NCBI RefSeq assembly: GCF_017104715.1
Contig: NZ_JAAGPI010000015.1
Span: 1-64,000, forward strand
Source: Burkholderia sp. Ac-20365
GTDB lineage: Bacteria; Pseudomonadota; Gammaproteobacteria; Burkholderiales; Burkholderiaceae
Reading direction: 5' to 3'
Length of the DNA stretch: 64,000 nt
The notes under the pieces: model-generated
What the model saw: the letters and a program-made list of their open reading frames with translations, nothing else
Database searches by the model: none
Told to the model about the DNA's origin: nothing
Shown here: piece after piece, positions 42,672-52,355 of the stretch
Layout of the letters: each line of letters begins with the position of its first letter
Numbering within the stretch: the first letter of the stretch is position 1
Program-made: the position numbers and the translations under genes

Positions 42672-45350
42672 TCAGAACCGGTACGTCGCGCCCACCTGGA
42701 AGAAGCGGCCGAGATCGGTGTACAGCGACTGGTCATAACCCGTGATATCGGGCACGGCCTGCCATTCGACGTCGAACGGCGGCTTCTTGTCGAACAGGTT
42801 CGTGATGCCGCCATAGATCGTCCAGTGCTTGAAGCCGCGATACGAAGCCATCAGGTTGAACTGGCTATACGACGCGACCGACAGCGTGCCGCCATCGCCG
42901 AATTCGGCAGCGACAGCATTCGTGTACGGACCCGTGTATTGCCATGTCAGCGTGGTCGTGAACTTGCGGTAATCCCAGCTCAGGCTCGTATTGCCCTTCC
43001 AGCGCGGGTTACTCGCGCCGAACGGCTGCAGCAGCGCGAGGTTGTTACCCGCGAAGTCCTGCGTCGGGCTGCCCGGGCTGTTCAGCTTGAAGTGCCACAC
43101 ATAAGCCCAGTCGCCCGACAGCGTGAACGTGCCGTACTTCGTGCCGACCGACTTGCGGAAGTTCATGTCGAATCCGTCGGTATCGAGCGAGCCGAGATTC
43201 ACGAACTGCTGCGCGATATAACGGATCGTGCCATCGGCGTTACGCACGACGACGGACGGATCGTTCTGCTGCAACAGCGCGTTGGGATCGTTGGTGCCGA
43301 TCACGCCGTCGATGTGAATCTTGTAGAACGAAGCGCCGATATCCGTCGACGTATCCGGCGAAAGCTGGAAGCCGATGTTGTAGTTCTTCGTGTGCTCCGG
43401 TTGCAGATCGGGGTTGCCGTTGATCTGCTCGGTCGTGAAGTGCTTGGTCGGCGCGCCGCTCGGGTCGTTCGGATCGACGAGATTCTGGTGCGCGAGATAC
43501 GTGGCCTGCGAGTTCTCGACCAGCGTCGGCGCGCGGAAGCCGCGGCTATACGATGCATACGTCGTGAACATCTGCACCGGCTGGAAACGCAACGCAAAGC
43601 TCGGCGAGAACGCACCGCCGAAGTCGCTGTAGTGATCGTAGCGGCCCGCCTGCGTGAAGGTCAGGTTGCGGATGATCGGAATCTCGATCTGGTAGAACAC
43701 GGCCGCCACGTTGCGCGAACCGTCCACGCTCTGCACGTTCGCCGGCGCGGCGATGCCTTCCGACGCATACGTGCGCGGATTGATCGTCGAGCTTTCGTGA
43801 CGGAACTCAGTGCCGAAGCCGAGTCCGACATTGCCCGTCGGCAGCGTGAACAGATTGCCCGTCGATGTCTTCGCCGTCACGCTATCGAGCTTCGAGATTG
43901 CCTGCTGATAGTCGTCCTGGAACACGCCGTTCAGTCCATTCGGCGTCGAAGCGGGATTCGCGAAGTTATAGACGCCGTTGCCGAGAATGTTCTCGACGCC
44001 CGCCACGTTCAGCGAATTCGAGTAGTGCGTATCGACAGTACTCTGCGAGTGGCCGTACTCTGCCGACCAGTCCCAGTCGCCGAACTTCGGCGTGGTGAAC
44101 GAGCCCTTGATACCCGTCGACGCCTTCCAGAACGTCGACACCGTATCCGCCGATGCCACGTTGTTCGGGAACGTGAGGTTGATCGGCGTATCGACGCCGA
44201 ACGGGTTGAACGGATTCGAACCAGCGACCGTGCGCGGCAGCGGTGCGACGGAACCTGTCGCGGGGTTGAACACGTTGGTGGTCGACGAAATCGATGCCGG
44301 GCCCATCAGCTGCACGGTTTCGTTGCGGCTCGCCCAGAAGTCGGCGAAGGCCTGCGTGTTGTCGTCGATCTTGAACGTGCCGCGCACGTTGGCATTGAGG
44401 CGCGTTGTGGATGGGATCAGCGACGTCGCGCCAGCCGTGTTGTACGTACACGATGCGCCTTGCGTGTTCGCCGCGCTGCTGCCGGGCGGGCAGGGGCTGA
44501 GTGCCTGCGTCGAGCCGTCGGGCAAGCCCCAGTACGACTGCTGGTTCGGACCGAGCGGCGCAGCAAGGCCACCGGGATACTGCGTGAAATCCTGGTTCTT
44601 CGTCATGTCGCGATCGGCGAGCGTCGAGCCGCTGTCGCGGTAGTAGCTCGCTGCGGCCGTGACGTTGAAGCGGTCTGCATTCAGATCGCCGAAGCCGGCC
44701 AGCACGCTGAAGCTGCCCTGACCGTCGCCCGGATGCTGGGCCTTGCCCAGTTGACCGTCGATCTGCAGGCCCTGGAAGTTTTTCTTCGTGATGATGTTCA
44801 CCACGCCTGCGATTGCATCGGAGCCGTACTCGGAAACGGCACCCGTCTTCACGATTTCGATGTGATCGACCATGTTCAGCGGGATCGAATTCACGTCGAA
44901 GAACGTGTCGGTGAAGTTCACGGCCTGCGCGTAGTTGGCGACGCGCTGTCCATCGACCAGCACCAGCGTGTACTTCTCGCTCAGCCCGCGCAATGCGATA
45001 CCTGCGCCGCCTGGCGCGGTGCCGTTCATCGTGCTTTGCGACCAGCTGCTCGCGGAGTTCGCCGACGTGCCGCGCAGGAAATCGGCCACGGTCGTGTAGC
45101 CGCTCGCTTCGATTTCCTTCGGCGTGATGGTCTGGACTTCGATGTTGCCGACCTTGTCCGACGTGCGGATCAACGACCCTGTGACCTCGACCTTCTCGAG
45201 TTTGCTGACGGCCGGTGCGCTGGCCGCTGTGGGCGCGGCTGCGCTATCGGGTTGGCTCTGTGCATGTGCGAGCGGGATGAATGCCGCCGTCAGCACCAGC
45301 TCGGCTCCGATGATTCTTCTGATCGCCGAGACCAGTCTCTTCTGTTTCAC
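42672..45350 (-). CDS. TonB-dependent outer membrane receptor
   Basis: This 892-residue receptor has a signal peptide (cut near AHA-QSQ), a plug domain (about 50-180; ITPKEIEASGYTTVADFLRG, RGLSEKYTLVLVDGQRVANY, YGSDAIAGVVNIITKK) and a long beta-barrel ending in the outer-membrane signal Tyr-Arg-Phe. There is no FecR-binding N-terminal extension. The start is GTG at 45350 with AAGGAGCG upstream. It is divergent from exbB-exbD-tonB and near a YejABEF importer, so a peptide or peptide-like substrate is inferred, not an iron chelate in particular. Confidence 0.94.
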   Translation of the reverse strand: MKQKRLVSAIRRIIGAELVLTAAFIPLAHAQSQPDSAAAPTAASAPAVSKLEKVEVTGSLIRTSDKVGNIEVQTITPKEIEASGYTTVADFLRGTSANSASSWSQSTMNGTAPGGAGIALRGLSEKYTLVLVDGQRVANYAQAVNFTDTFFDVNSIPLNMVDHIEIVKTGAVSEYGSDAIAGVVNIITKKNFQGLQIDGQLGKAQHPGDGQGSFSVLAGFGDLNADRFNVTAAASYYRDSGSTLADRDMTKNQDFTQYPGGLAAPLGPNQQSYWGLPDGSTQALSPCPPGSSAANTQGASCTYNTAGATSLIPSTTRLNANVRGTFKIDDNTQAFADFWASRNETVQLMGPASISSTTNVFNPATGSVAPLPRTVAGSNPFNPFGVDTPINLTFPNNVASADTVSTFWKASTGIKGSFTTPKFGDWDWSAEYGHSQSTVDTHYSNSLNVAGVENILGNGVYNFANPASTPNGLNGVFQDDYQQAISKLDSVTAKTSTGNLFTLPTGNVGLGFGTEFRHESSTINPRTYASEGIAAPANVQSVDGSRNVAAVFYQIEIPIIRNLTFTQAGRYDHYSDFGGAFSPSFALRFQPVQMFTTYASYSRGFRAPTLVENSQATYLAHQNLVDPNDPSGAPTKHFTTEQINGNPDLQPEHTKNYNIGFQLSPDTSTDIGASFYKIHIDGVIGTNDPNALLQQNDPSVVVRNADGTIRYIAQQFVNLGSLDTDGFDMNFRKSVGTKYGTFTLSGDWAYVWHFKLNSPGSPTQDFAGNNLALLQPFGASNPRWKGNTSLSWDYRKFTTTLTWQYTGPYTNAVAAEFGDGGTLSVASYSQFNLMASYRGFKHWTIYGGITNLFDKKPPFDVEWQAVPDITGYDQSLYTDLGRFFQVGATYRF

Positions 45351-46403
45351 TTGCGCTCCTTCTTGTCGATGAGACGACTACTTGTTGAACGATCTGCACT
45401 CACGCGAGTCGCTGCGTGCAGTCGTGCGACCTGGTCAGCAAGGTCCTCGCTGCTGACGCGTCCTGGCGTCATGTCGCACGTCCCGTCCAGGGCGCATCGC
45501 CGATCGTGTCGGTCGCGCTCTGGTTCAAAGCGAGCGCAGCCGAAAGCGAAACGCATGCCACATCTGCGGAAAAGGAAGTGCATCGAACGGCCCGATACGA
45601 ATTAATTCGCGCGCAAAGGATTGATTGAATTCGTAAAAAACAAAGTTAGATGGGAATCCGAAACGTCTATAAAAATTATTAAAACGAGTTTCGCGCGAGT
45701 AACACAATGGAAGGATTGCGAACGCATGGAAATGGCTTTTAGAGCCATTCTTCTATTAGCGTTTACAGTGCGTGAAAAGCACTAACACAAGGCGTGATTT
45801 TCAAACCGGTGCGAATTATTACATTGAGCTTTAAATCTGTTTAGTAACTAAAACGGGGCATCCGTTTTAATGCATAAAACGATGTTCATCAAACTTTGTT
45901 TGCATGACCGTGACGCTGTATCCCGCGTATATCAACAAACATTGCATTGGATGCAAGAACATGGAAGCGCTTCTAGTTGCGTTAATGAAAACGTAAATAA
46001 CTTGTCTAATTCAAATTGAGTAAATGCACTGTTTATTCACATGGGAATCCGTCATGCACCAAATGCGCGACTAAACAAAGTTTGATGGGGCATGTGAATT
46101 ACGCGAACTAGGTCTAAGTCAGAGTGTTGCGGTTTTATTTGATGCGTTATACGCACGCGCGAGATCGATGGCGTGGAAATGGTTATGTTTTCTCGGTGAA
46201 ATCCGGTAATGCCTTGAAATCAGGGCCTGGCGCGTGGTTGACGCAGTTGCAGGCATTGGCGCATGCACTGCGTATCCGGCAACCTGGTACGGCCTTTGCA
46301 TTGGTGGGCGCGCTTTTTTTCACCGCGGCCCACGAAGCCGCAGGTCCACTGAAACCCACGCCGTCATGCAACGGCTGTTCGCTCGTACTAACCGGAGTCC
46401 GCA
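45351..46403. promoter_or_regulatory. AT-rich 1-kb divergent control region with palindromes
   Basis: The gap between the receptor gene and exbB is long and AT-rich compared with everything around it. It holds a hairpin at 45731-45749 (AATGGCT/AGCCATT) and another at 45849-45869 (TAAAACGG/CCGTTTTA). A perfect 15-bp inverted repeat lies at 45887-45901 (CATCAAACTTTGTTT) and 46073-46087, with 171 bp between. A 99-codon frame at 46124-46423 has no ribosome site and runs into exbB, so it is not called. The region probably carries both promoters and regulator sites. Confidence 0.55.
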
Positions 46404-47015
46404 GTGCTGAATACGCTCATTAACTACTCGATCCAGTCGATGGGTCTGATTCCCCTTCTTGCCTTTATCTTCCTGCTCGGCATCGCCATCATCATCGAGC
46501 GCTTCGTGTTCTTCTCGCGCGCAGTGCAGGCCGGCAAGACGCTCGAACACGACCTGAAGCTCGTCGATCCCGCGAAACCGGACGACGCCGCAAAAGTCGC
46601 CCAGCACTACAGCGCGACGGTGCAGGGCGAACTCGTGAAGACGGCGATGAAGGCGAAGGGCAAGACGGAAGCCGTCGTCGAGCGTGAGATCGAAGAGACG
46701 ATCATGTTTCAGCTGCCGCGCCTCGACCGCAACCTGTGGATTCTCGACACGGCCGTGACACTCGGACCGCTGCTTGGCCTGCTGGGCACGATCATCGGCA
46801 TGGTGGAATCGTTCAACGTGCTCGGCACGAGCGGCACGGCCAATCCGAATGGCGTGACGGGCGGTATCGGCCACGCACTGACGGCCACCGCTTGCGGCCT
46901 GACCATCGCGATCATCTGCGTGATCTTCCTGAACTACTTCAACAAGCGCATCCGTATGACGGTGAATCAGTTCGATCTGATCAAGTCGCTGCTCGTTTCG
47001 CGGTTCGCAGCATGA
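46404..47015 (+). CDS. exbB: MotA/TolQ/ExbB proton channel family protein
   Basis: ExbB (203 residues) forms the pentameric inner-membrane proton channel that powers TonB. Three transmembrane segments are visible: residues about 14-35 (LIPLLAFIFLLGIAIIIERF), 110-135 (TAVTLGPLLGLLGTIIGMV) and 155-180 (GIGHALTATACGLTIAIICV). The GTG at 46404 has GGAG at 46394-46397, an ideal site. It begins an exbB-exbD-tonB operon facing away from the receptor gene. Confidence 0.95.
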   Translation: MLNTLINYSIQSMGLIPLLAFIFLLGIAIIIERFVFFSRAVQAGKTLEHDLKLVDPAKPDDAAKVAQHYSATVQGELVKTAMKAKGKTEAVVEREIEETIMFQLPRLDRNLWILDTAVTLGPLLGLLGTIIGMVESFNVLGTSGTANPNGVTGGIGHALTATACGLTIAIICVIFLNYFNKRIRMTVNQFDLIKSLLVSRFAA

Positions 47016-47047
47016 CGCGCCCGCTACTGCCGTAAAGGAGAAACACC

Positions 47048-47467
47048 ATGCGAAACCATCGCAGCCACTATCTTGGCGGTGAAGAAAAAGCGCGCATCGA
47101 GATCATTCCGATGATCGACATCATGATGTTCCTGCTGGTCTTCTTCATGCTCGCGACGCTGAAGATGATCCAGGGCGCGGGCATCAAGCTCGATCTGCCG
47201 CAATCGAGCACGGCCGAGCAGTTGCAGCAGACCGTGAAAGTATCGATTGGCGTGACGAAGAACGACGAACTGTATCTCGACGCGAAACAGGTCACGCCTG
47301 CCGAACTGACTACACGTCTTGAAGGTCTCGTGCACGACGCGAAGAAGGTGGACGTTGCCATTGCGGGCGATGAGGGAACGAGCTACAAGAACATCGTGAA
47401 GGTGATGGACCTGGTGCGCGCGGCGGGCATCAGTTCGGTCGCGCTCGCCACGAATCCGACGACATGA
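47048..47467 (+). CDS. exbD: Biopolymer transport protein ExbD
   Basis: ExbD (139 residues) has one N-terminal transmembrane helix with the essential proton-carrying Asp in EIIPMIDIMMFLLVFFMLATL. A periplasmic domain follows (KVSIGVTKNDELYLDAKQV). It pairs with ExbB to energise TonB. AAAGGAG (47034-47040) precedes the ATG. The stop overlaps the tonB ATG by four bases. Confidence 0.96.
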   Translation: MRNHRSHYLGGEEKARIEIIPMIDIMMFLLVFFMLATLKMIQGAGIKLDLPQSSTAEQLQQTVKVSIGVTKNDELYLDAKQVTPAELTTRLEGLVHDAKKVDVAIAGDEGTSYKNIVKVMDLVRAAGISSVALATNPTT

Positions 47468-48237
47468 GTTCACCGGCAATCGACATGAAAGAACCGCAAC
47501 GGCGGCTCAATGGCGCATTGTGGGCATCGTCGACGCCGTCGCATCACGGCCGCATACCGATGCGGCTTGCGATCGGCGCTGCGCTGCTGATCGAACTGCT
47601 ACTGGTTGTCGGGCTGTCGCACGTGAAGTTTCAGCAGGACCCGCCGCCTGCGCCAAAAGAAATGCGCGTGCAGATTGCTCCGCCTCCGCCGCCACCGCCG
47701 CCCGAAGTGAAGAAGCTCGAACCGCCGCCCGCGCCCGAGCCGCAAAAGACCGTGCCGAAGCAGGTGCAGCCCAAGCCGTTACCCGTGCCGAAGCCGCCGC
47801 CCGCGAAGCCGTCTCCTGCGCCGAAGGAAGCGAATATACCGGCTGCGGCGAACCCGGCAGCGAATGCGCCTGCGCTCGCAACCGCACCGCCGTCCGCCTC
47901 GCCTGCACCCGCTACGGCGGCAACAGGTGCGGCACCCGTTGCGCCGCCTGCGCTGCATGGCGTGGTCGACGGACGCGGGCATTGCCAGTCGGTGCAGCCG
48001 CAGATTCCGCGTCGCGCGCTCGAGCAGGGCATCTCCGCGAACGTCATTGCGCATCTGGCAATCAACGCGGACGGCAGTGTCGGGGACGTGAAGATCGTGC
48101 GCGTCACACCGCCGACTTCGGTCTTCAACGAAGCGGTAATCGCGGCTGGCCGCGCGTACAAGTGCGAAAAGAACGCGGAGCCGTATGTCGGCGAAGTGGA
48201 GTTTTCGTTCAAGACGACGGCATCGGACGACGATTGA
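47464..48237 (+). CDS. tonB: TonB energy-transducing protein
   Basis: TonB (257 residues) spans the periplasm and passes ExbBD energy to outer-membrane receptors. It has an N-terminal membrane anchor (LAIGAALLIELLLVVGLSHV), a long Pro/Lys/Ala-rich rigid stretch (about residues 60-160) and a C-terminal TonB domain (IPRRALEQGISANVIAHLAINADGSV). The pair of Cys residues in this domain may form a disulfide. It overlaps exbD (ATGA). It is probably dedicated to the adjacent receptor. Confidence 0.95.
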   Translation: MSSPAIDMKEPQRRLNGALWASSTPSHHGRIPMRLAIGAALLIELLLVVGLSHVKFQQDPPPAPKEMRVQIAPPPPPPPPEVKKLEPPPAPEPQKTVPKQVQPKPLPVPKPPPAKPSPAPKEANIPAAANPAANAPALATAPPSASPAPATAATGAAPVAPPALHGVVDGRGHCQSVQPQIPRRALEQGISANVIAHLAINADGSVGDVKIVRVTPPTSVFNEAVIAAGRAYKCEKNAEPYVGEVEFSFKTTASDDD

Positions 48238-48324
48238 CCCATCCAATGGTCTCGATGGCCTGACCTGAGAGACAGTCGACGCGCAGAAGCGGCTACCCGC
48301 CGCCAACGCGCCCGTTCGATGCAG

Positions 48325-48351
48325 CGCGCGCGGGTTACGAGCCCGCGCGCG
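48325..48351 (+). terminator. Hairpin after tonB
   Basis: A perfect 10-bp GC stem (CGCGCGCGGG and complement, 7-nt loop) lies between tonB and yejA. It argues for starting yejA at 48367, not at the in-frame ATG at 48319, which lies immediately before the hairpin. Confidence 0.75.
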
Positions 48352-48366
48352 TATTCACCCACGCTG

Positions 48367-50226
48367 ATGATGAGACTTACGCTGAATTTTCACGTTTGCG
48401 CGCTAGCGCTTGCATCTTGCATGGTGCTGCATGCGATGCCCGCGCAAGCAAGGCCGTCGATCGCGCAATACGATGAGCCGAAATACCCGGCGGGATTCAC
48501 GCATTTCGACTATGCAAATCCCGACGCGCCGGCCAACGGCACGCTCAATTTCCAGAACTACAACGAAGCGCAGAGTTACGACTCGCTCAATCCGTTTCTC
48601 GTGCGAGGCTCGCCCGCGCCGGATATTCAGCGTCTGATGTTCGATACGCTGATGCAGCGCAGTTGGGATGAACTCGCTTCCGAATATCCGCTGATTGCCG
48701 ACGATGTAGACGTCGCACCGGACGGATTGGCCGCGACGTTTCATATCGATCCGCGCGCGCGCTTTTCGAATGGCGACGCTATTACAGCAGCCGACGTCAA
48801 ATACTCATTCGATACATTGAGCAGTTCGTCCGTGTCGCCGCTATTCAATTCGCAGTTTGCGCTGATCAAAAGTGCGACGGTTGTCGATGCTTCTCACGTG
48901 CGCTTCGACTTCAAACATGCGGACCGCGCGGCGCCGCTGATTGCGGGTGACATTCCCGTTTTCTCGCCAAAATGGGCCGCACAGGCCGATGGAAAACGCA
49001 CCGCATTCGATCAATTGACGAACGTTCCGCCCATTGCAAGCGGTCCGTATCTGATCGAGCAGCGCAAGAACGACAAGCAGATTACCTATCGCCGCAACCC
49101 TGCATATTGGGCCGCCGATCTGCCATCACGGCGCGGCATGTACCGGTTCGAGCGAATCACTTTCAAGCTTTACCTGGATCACTACACGCAGCTCGAATCG
49201 TTCAAGGCGGGCGACACGGATGTACAGGTCGAATACAGTTCGACCCAATGGGCGCGCAAGTACATCGGCAAGAACTTCGATAACGGGCAACTCACGCGTC
49301 AACTGTTTCCGGATCACGGCGCGCAGATGCAAGGCATGATGTTCAACACGCGCAAGGCGATGTTTCGTGATCCGCGTGTACGCAAGGCACTGTCGTACGC
49401 GTTCGATTACGACTGGATGAACCGGATGATGTTCTACGGCCAGTACCGGCGCTTGAACAGCTACTTCCAGGACAGTCCGTTCGCGGCGAGCGGCCTGCCT
49501 TCGGAGAAGGAACTGGCGTTGCTGGAGCCTTACCGCGCGCAGCTGCCTGCGAGCGTGTTCGCGCCGATGCAGAACCAGCCGGACACGCTGCCGCCGCATA
49601 CGTTGCGCGACAACCTGCGACAGGCGCGTGACCTGCTCGCCGAAGCGGGCTGGCATGTGCACGACGGCCAGCTGCGAGACGCAAACGGCATGCCGATGAC
49701 CATCGAGATCATCGACGATCAGCCGGGCATGGACCGCGTGATTCTGCCGTTCATGCGCAATCTGCAGACACTCGGTATCGACGCGCACTTGCGTGAGATC
49801 GACAGCGCGCTGTACCAGAAGCGGCTCGATAACTTCGAATTCGACATGACCACTTTCATCTATCCGACTGTGACGATTCCAGGCGTCGAACTGGAGCATC
49901 GTTTCGGCACCGCATCGGCGTCGCAAAGCGGCTCCGAGAATTATCCGGGTGTGCGTTCGGCTGCCGTCGATGGACTGATACGCGCGGTATTGCGTGCGAA
50001 GTCACTGGATGAGTTGCAAACGGCAACGCATGCGTTAGACCGCGTGCTGATTGCCGACTGCTATCAGATTCCTGAGTACTATTCGCCCGCTTCGCGCATT
50101 GCGTATCGCACGTCGATGGGTTTTCCGGATGTCGTGCCTTACACGTATCAGGCGGAAGACTGGGTGATCAGTTACTGGTACCGCAAGCCGTCGCCGGCAA
50201 GCGTGGCGTCCGCGAACCCGCATTGA
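48367..50226 (+). CDS. yejA: Periplasmic peptide-binding protein, YejA-like
   Basis: This 619-residue binding protein belongs to the SBP_bac_5 oligopeptide family, closest in architecture to YejA, which in E. coli takes up microcin C and peptides. Mature features include YDEPKYPAGFTHFDYANPDAP, GDAITAADVKYSFDTL and NPAYWAADLPSRRGMYRFERI. The signal peptide ends MPAQA-RPS; an LASC sequence inside it could alternatively be a lipobox. Start choice among 48319, 48367 and 48370 is uncertain. It is followed by yejB, yejE and yejF, a complete importer. Confidence 0.92.
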   Translation: MMRLTLNFHVCALALASCMVLHAMPAQARPSIAQYDEPKYPAGFTHFDYANPDAPANGTLNFQNYNEAQSYDSLNPFLVRGSPAPDIQRLMFDTLMQRSWDELASEYPLIADDVDVAPDGLAATFHIDPRARFSNGDAITAADVKYSFDTLSSSSVSPLFNSQFALIKSATVVDASHVRFDFKHADRAAPLIAGDIPVFSPKWAAQADGKRTAFDQLTNVPPIASGPYLIEQRKNDKQITYRRNPAYWAADLPSRRGMYRFERITFKLYLDHYTQLESFKAGDTDVQVEYSSTQWARKYIGKNFDNGQLTRQLFPDHGAQMQGMMFNTRKAMFRDPRVRKALSYAFDYDWMNRMMFYGQYRRLNSYFQDSPFAASGLPSEKELALLEPYRAQLPASVFAPMQNQPDTLPPHTLRDNLRQARDLLAEAGWHVHDGQLRDANGMPMTIEIIDDQPGMDRVILPFMRNLQTLGIDAHLREIDSALYQKRLDNFEFDMTTFIYPTVTIPGVELEHRFGTASASQSGSENYPGVRSAAVDGLIRAVLRAKSLDELQTATHALDRVLIADCYQIPEYYSPASRIAYRTSMGFPDVVPYTYQAEDWVISYWYRKPSPASVASANPH

Positions 50227-50236
50227 GGAGCAGACC

Positions 50237-51289
50237 GTGCTGACGTATATCCTGAAACGGCTCGCGTTGATGGTGCCGACGCTCATTGGCGTGGTGACGT
50301 TGACTTTCGTCGTCACGCAGTTCGTGCCCGGCGGTCCTGTCGAGCAGATCATGACGCAACTGCGCCATGGCGCGCGGGCTGGCGGCGAAGGTGGTGGCGG
50401 TGGCGGCGGTTATCACGGCAGTCAGGGCGTGGACCCGCAGCAGATCGAGCAGATCAAGAAGCAATTCGGCTTCGACAAGCCGCCGCTCACGCGTTATCTG
50501 ACGATGCTGAAGGACTACGCGACCTTCGACCTCGGCCAGTCTTACTATCACCATCAAAGCGTATGGGGCGTGATCCGCTCGAAGCTGCCTGTGTCGATCA
50601 CGCTCGGTTTGTGGACGGTATTGCTCACTTATCTAATCTCCTTGCCGCTTGGCATCGCGAAGGCGGTGCGCAACGGGTCGCGCTTCGATACGGTCACGAG
50701 TGTTGCGGTGCTGGCCGGTTACGCGATACCCGGCTTCGTATTCGGCGTGCTGCTGTTGATGCTGTTCGGCGGCGGCACGTTATGGCAGGTCTTCCCGATG
50801 CGCGGCCTGACTTCGGACAACTTCGACGAACTCAGTGCATTCGGAAAAGTACTCGATTATCTGTGGCATATCGTGTTGCCCGTGACCGCCGCCGTGGTCG
50901 GCAACTTCGCGGTCGTCACGATTCTGACCAAGAACACCTTTCTCGAAGAGATCGGCCGTCAATATGTGTTGACCGCCAAAGCCAAAGGCGTGCCGCAACG
51001 CGACGTGCTGTTCAGACACGTGCTGCGCAATGCCGCGATTCCGTTGCTGACGGGACTGCCTGCCGCATTCGTCGGTGCATTCCTGAACGGCAACCTGCTG
51101 ATCGAAACGCTGTTCTCACTCGACGGGATGGGCCAGCTTTCATACGACTCCGTGATCCGCCGCGACTATCCCGTCGTGCTCGGCTCGCTGTTCCTGTTCA
51201 CCCTGATTGGTCTGCTGACCAAGCTTATTGCTGACGTGTGCTATGTCCTTGTCGACCCCCGCATCCAGTTCAACCGCGCCGAGCGCTAG
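50237..51289 (+). CDS. yejB: Peptide ABC transporter permease YejB
   Basis: YejB (350 residues) is one of the two inner-membrane permeases. It starts LTYILKRLALMVPTLIGVV, the DppB/OppB family opening, and has the coupling loop (LTAKAKGVPQRDVLFRHVLRNA). A Gly-rich insertion (GGEGGGGGGGYHG, about residues 45-60) lies in the first periplasmic loop. The start is GTG at 50237 after GAGGAG. Confidence 0.95.
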   Translation: MLTYILKRLALMVPTLIGVVTLTFVVTQFVPGGPVEQIMTQLRHGARAGGEGGGGGGGYHGSQGVDPQQIEQIKKQFGFDKPPLTRYLTMLKDYATFDLGQSYYHHQSVWGVIRSKLPVSITLGLWTVLLTYLISLPLGIAKAVRNGSRFDTVTSVAVLAGYAIPGFVFGVLLLMLFGGGTLWQVFPMRGLTSDNFDELSAFGKVLDYLWHIVLPVTAAVVGNFAVVTILTKNTFLEEIGRQYVLTAKAKGVPQRDVLFRHVLRNAAIPLLTGLPAAFVGAFLNGNLLIETLFSLDGMGQLSYDSVIRRDYPVVLGSLFLFTLIGLLTKLIADVCYVLVDPRIQFNRAER

Positions 51290-52355
51290 AAGCGCAGTCG
51301 CCGCGCTGCCGGTGTCGCCGTCGCCATGGCGGCGCGTGTGGCGACGGTTCAGAAGCCAGCGGCTGGGCTTCTGTAGCGCGATCATCTTTGCGAGTCTGTT
51401 TGCGCTGAGCCTGCTCAGCGATGTCGTCGCGAACGACAGACCGCTTCTCGTGCGCTACGAAGGGCATTATTACTTTCCAATCGCGAAGGATTATCCGGAG
51501 ACGCTATTCGGTGGCGACTTCACGACCAGGGCGAATTATCTCGACCCATTCATTCGCAGCCGTATTCAGTCGAATGGCAACTTCGCCGTCTATGCGCCGA
51601 ATCATTACCGCTACGACACGATCGACTATTTCGCTACGCGTCCGTACCCTGCGCCGCCAAATGCGGATAACTGGCTCGGTACCGATCAATACGGCCGCGA
51701 TGTGCTGTCCCGTCTTCTTTACGGCTTTCGCCTGTCGGTGTTGATGGCGCTGGCGCTGACCGTTTCGGGTGTCGCATTCGGCGTATTGATCGGTGCCGTG
51801 CAGGGTTTCTATGGCGGCAAGGTCGATCTGATTGGCCAGCGGTTAATAGAAATCTGGAGTTCGATGCCGGATCTTTACCTGTTGATCATATTTGCATCGA
51901 TTTTCGAACCGAGCTTGTGGCTGCTTTTCATTCTATTGTCGATGTTCGGCTGGCTCGTGTTGTCCGATTACGTGCGCGCGGAGTTCCTGCGCAACCGTTC
52001 GCTCGACTATGTTCGTGCTGCACGTACGATGGGATTGTCGAATGCGCAGATCATCTGGCGCCATGTTCTGCCGAACAGTCTCACGCCTGTCATTACGTTT
52101 CTTCCTTTCCGTATGAGCGCGGCCATTCTCTCGTTGACGAGTCTCGACTTTCTCGGCCTCGGTGTTCCGCCGCCGATGCCAAGTCTTGGTGAACTGCTGC
52201 AAGAAGGGAAAAACAATCTCGACGCGTGGTGGATTTCCGTTTCCGCATTTGCGGCACTCGTCATTACGTTGCTGTTGTTGACCTTCATGGGCGATGCGTT
52301 GCGCAATGCAATGGACACGCGCACTCGCGGCTCTGCATTCGGTGGAGCACGATGA
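51243..52355 (+). CDS. yejE: Peptide ABC transporter permease YejE
   Basis: YejE (370 residues) is the second permease, with the DppC-type N-terminal domain and the coupling motif NRSLDYVRAARTMGLSNAQIIWRHVLPN. A periplasmic loop with DNWLGTDQYGRDVLSRLLYG is typical of the family. From the ATG at 51243 it overlaps yejB by 47 bp; a GTG at about 51319 would avoid overlap but has no ribosome site. The stop overlaps the yejF start. Confidence 0.93.
   Translation: MSLSTPASSSTAPSARSAVAALPVSPSPWRRVWRRFRSQRLGFCSAIIFASLFALSLLSDVVANDRPLLVRYEGHYYFPIAKDYPETLFGGDFTTRANYLDPFIRSRIQSNGNFAVYAPNHYRYDTIDYFATRPYPAPPNADNWLGTDQYGRDVLSRLLYGFRLSVLMALALTVSGVAFGVLIGAVQGFYGGKVDLIGQRLIEIWSSMPDLYLLIIFASIFEPSLWLLFILLSMFGWLVLSDYVRAEFLRNRSLDYVRAARTMGLSNAQIIWRHVLPNSLTPVITFLPFRMSAAILSLTSLDFLGLGVPPPMPSLGELLQEGKNNLDAWWISVSAFAALVITLLLLTFMGDALRNAMDTRTRGSAFGGAR

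Noticed and set aside
42660..45605. 981-codon plus-strand frame opposite the TonB-dependent receptor
   Set aside because: It is a high-GC antisense shadow; its translation is Arg/Val/Ala-rich without domains, and the minus-strand receptor is unmistakable.
46124..46423. 99-codon frame before exbB with one hydrophobic segment
   Set aside because: No ribosome site, overlaps the well-supported exbB start, and no family is recognised; a leader peptide is possible but unsupported.
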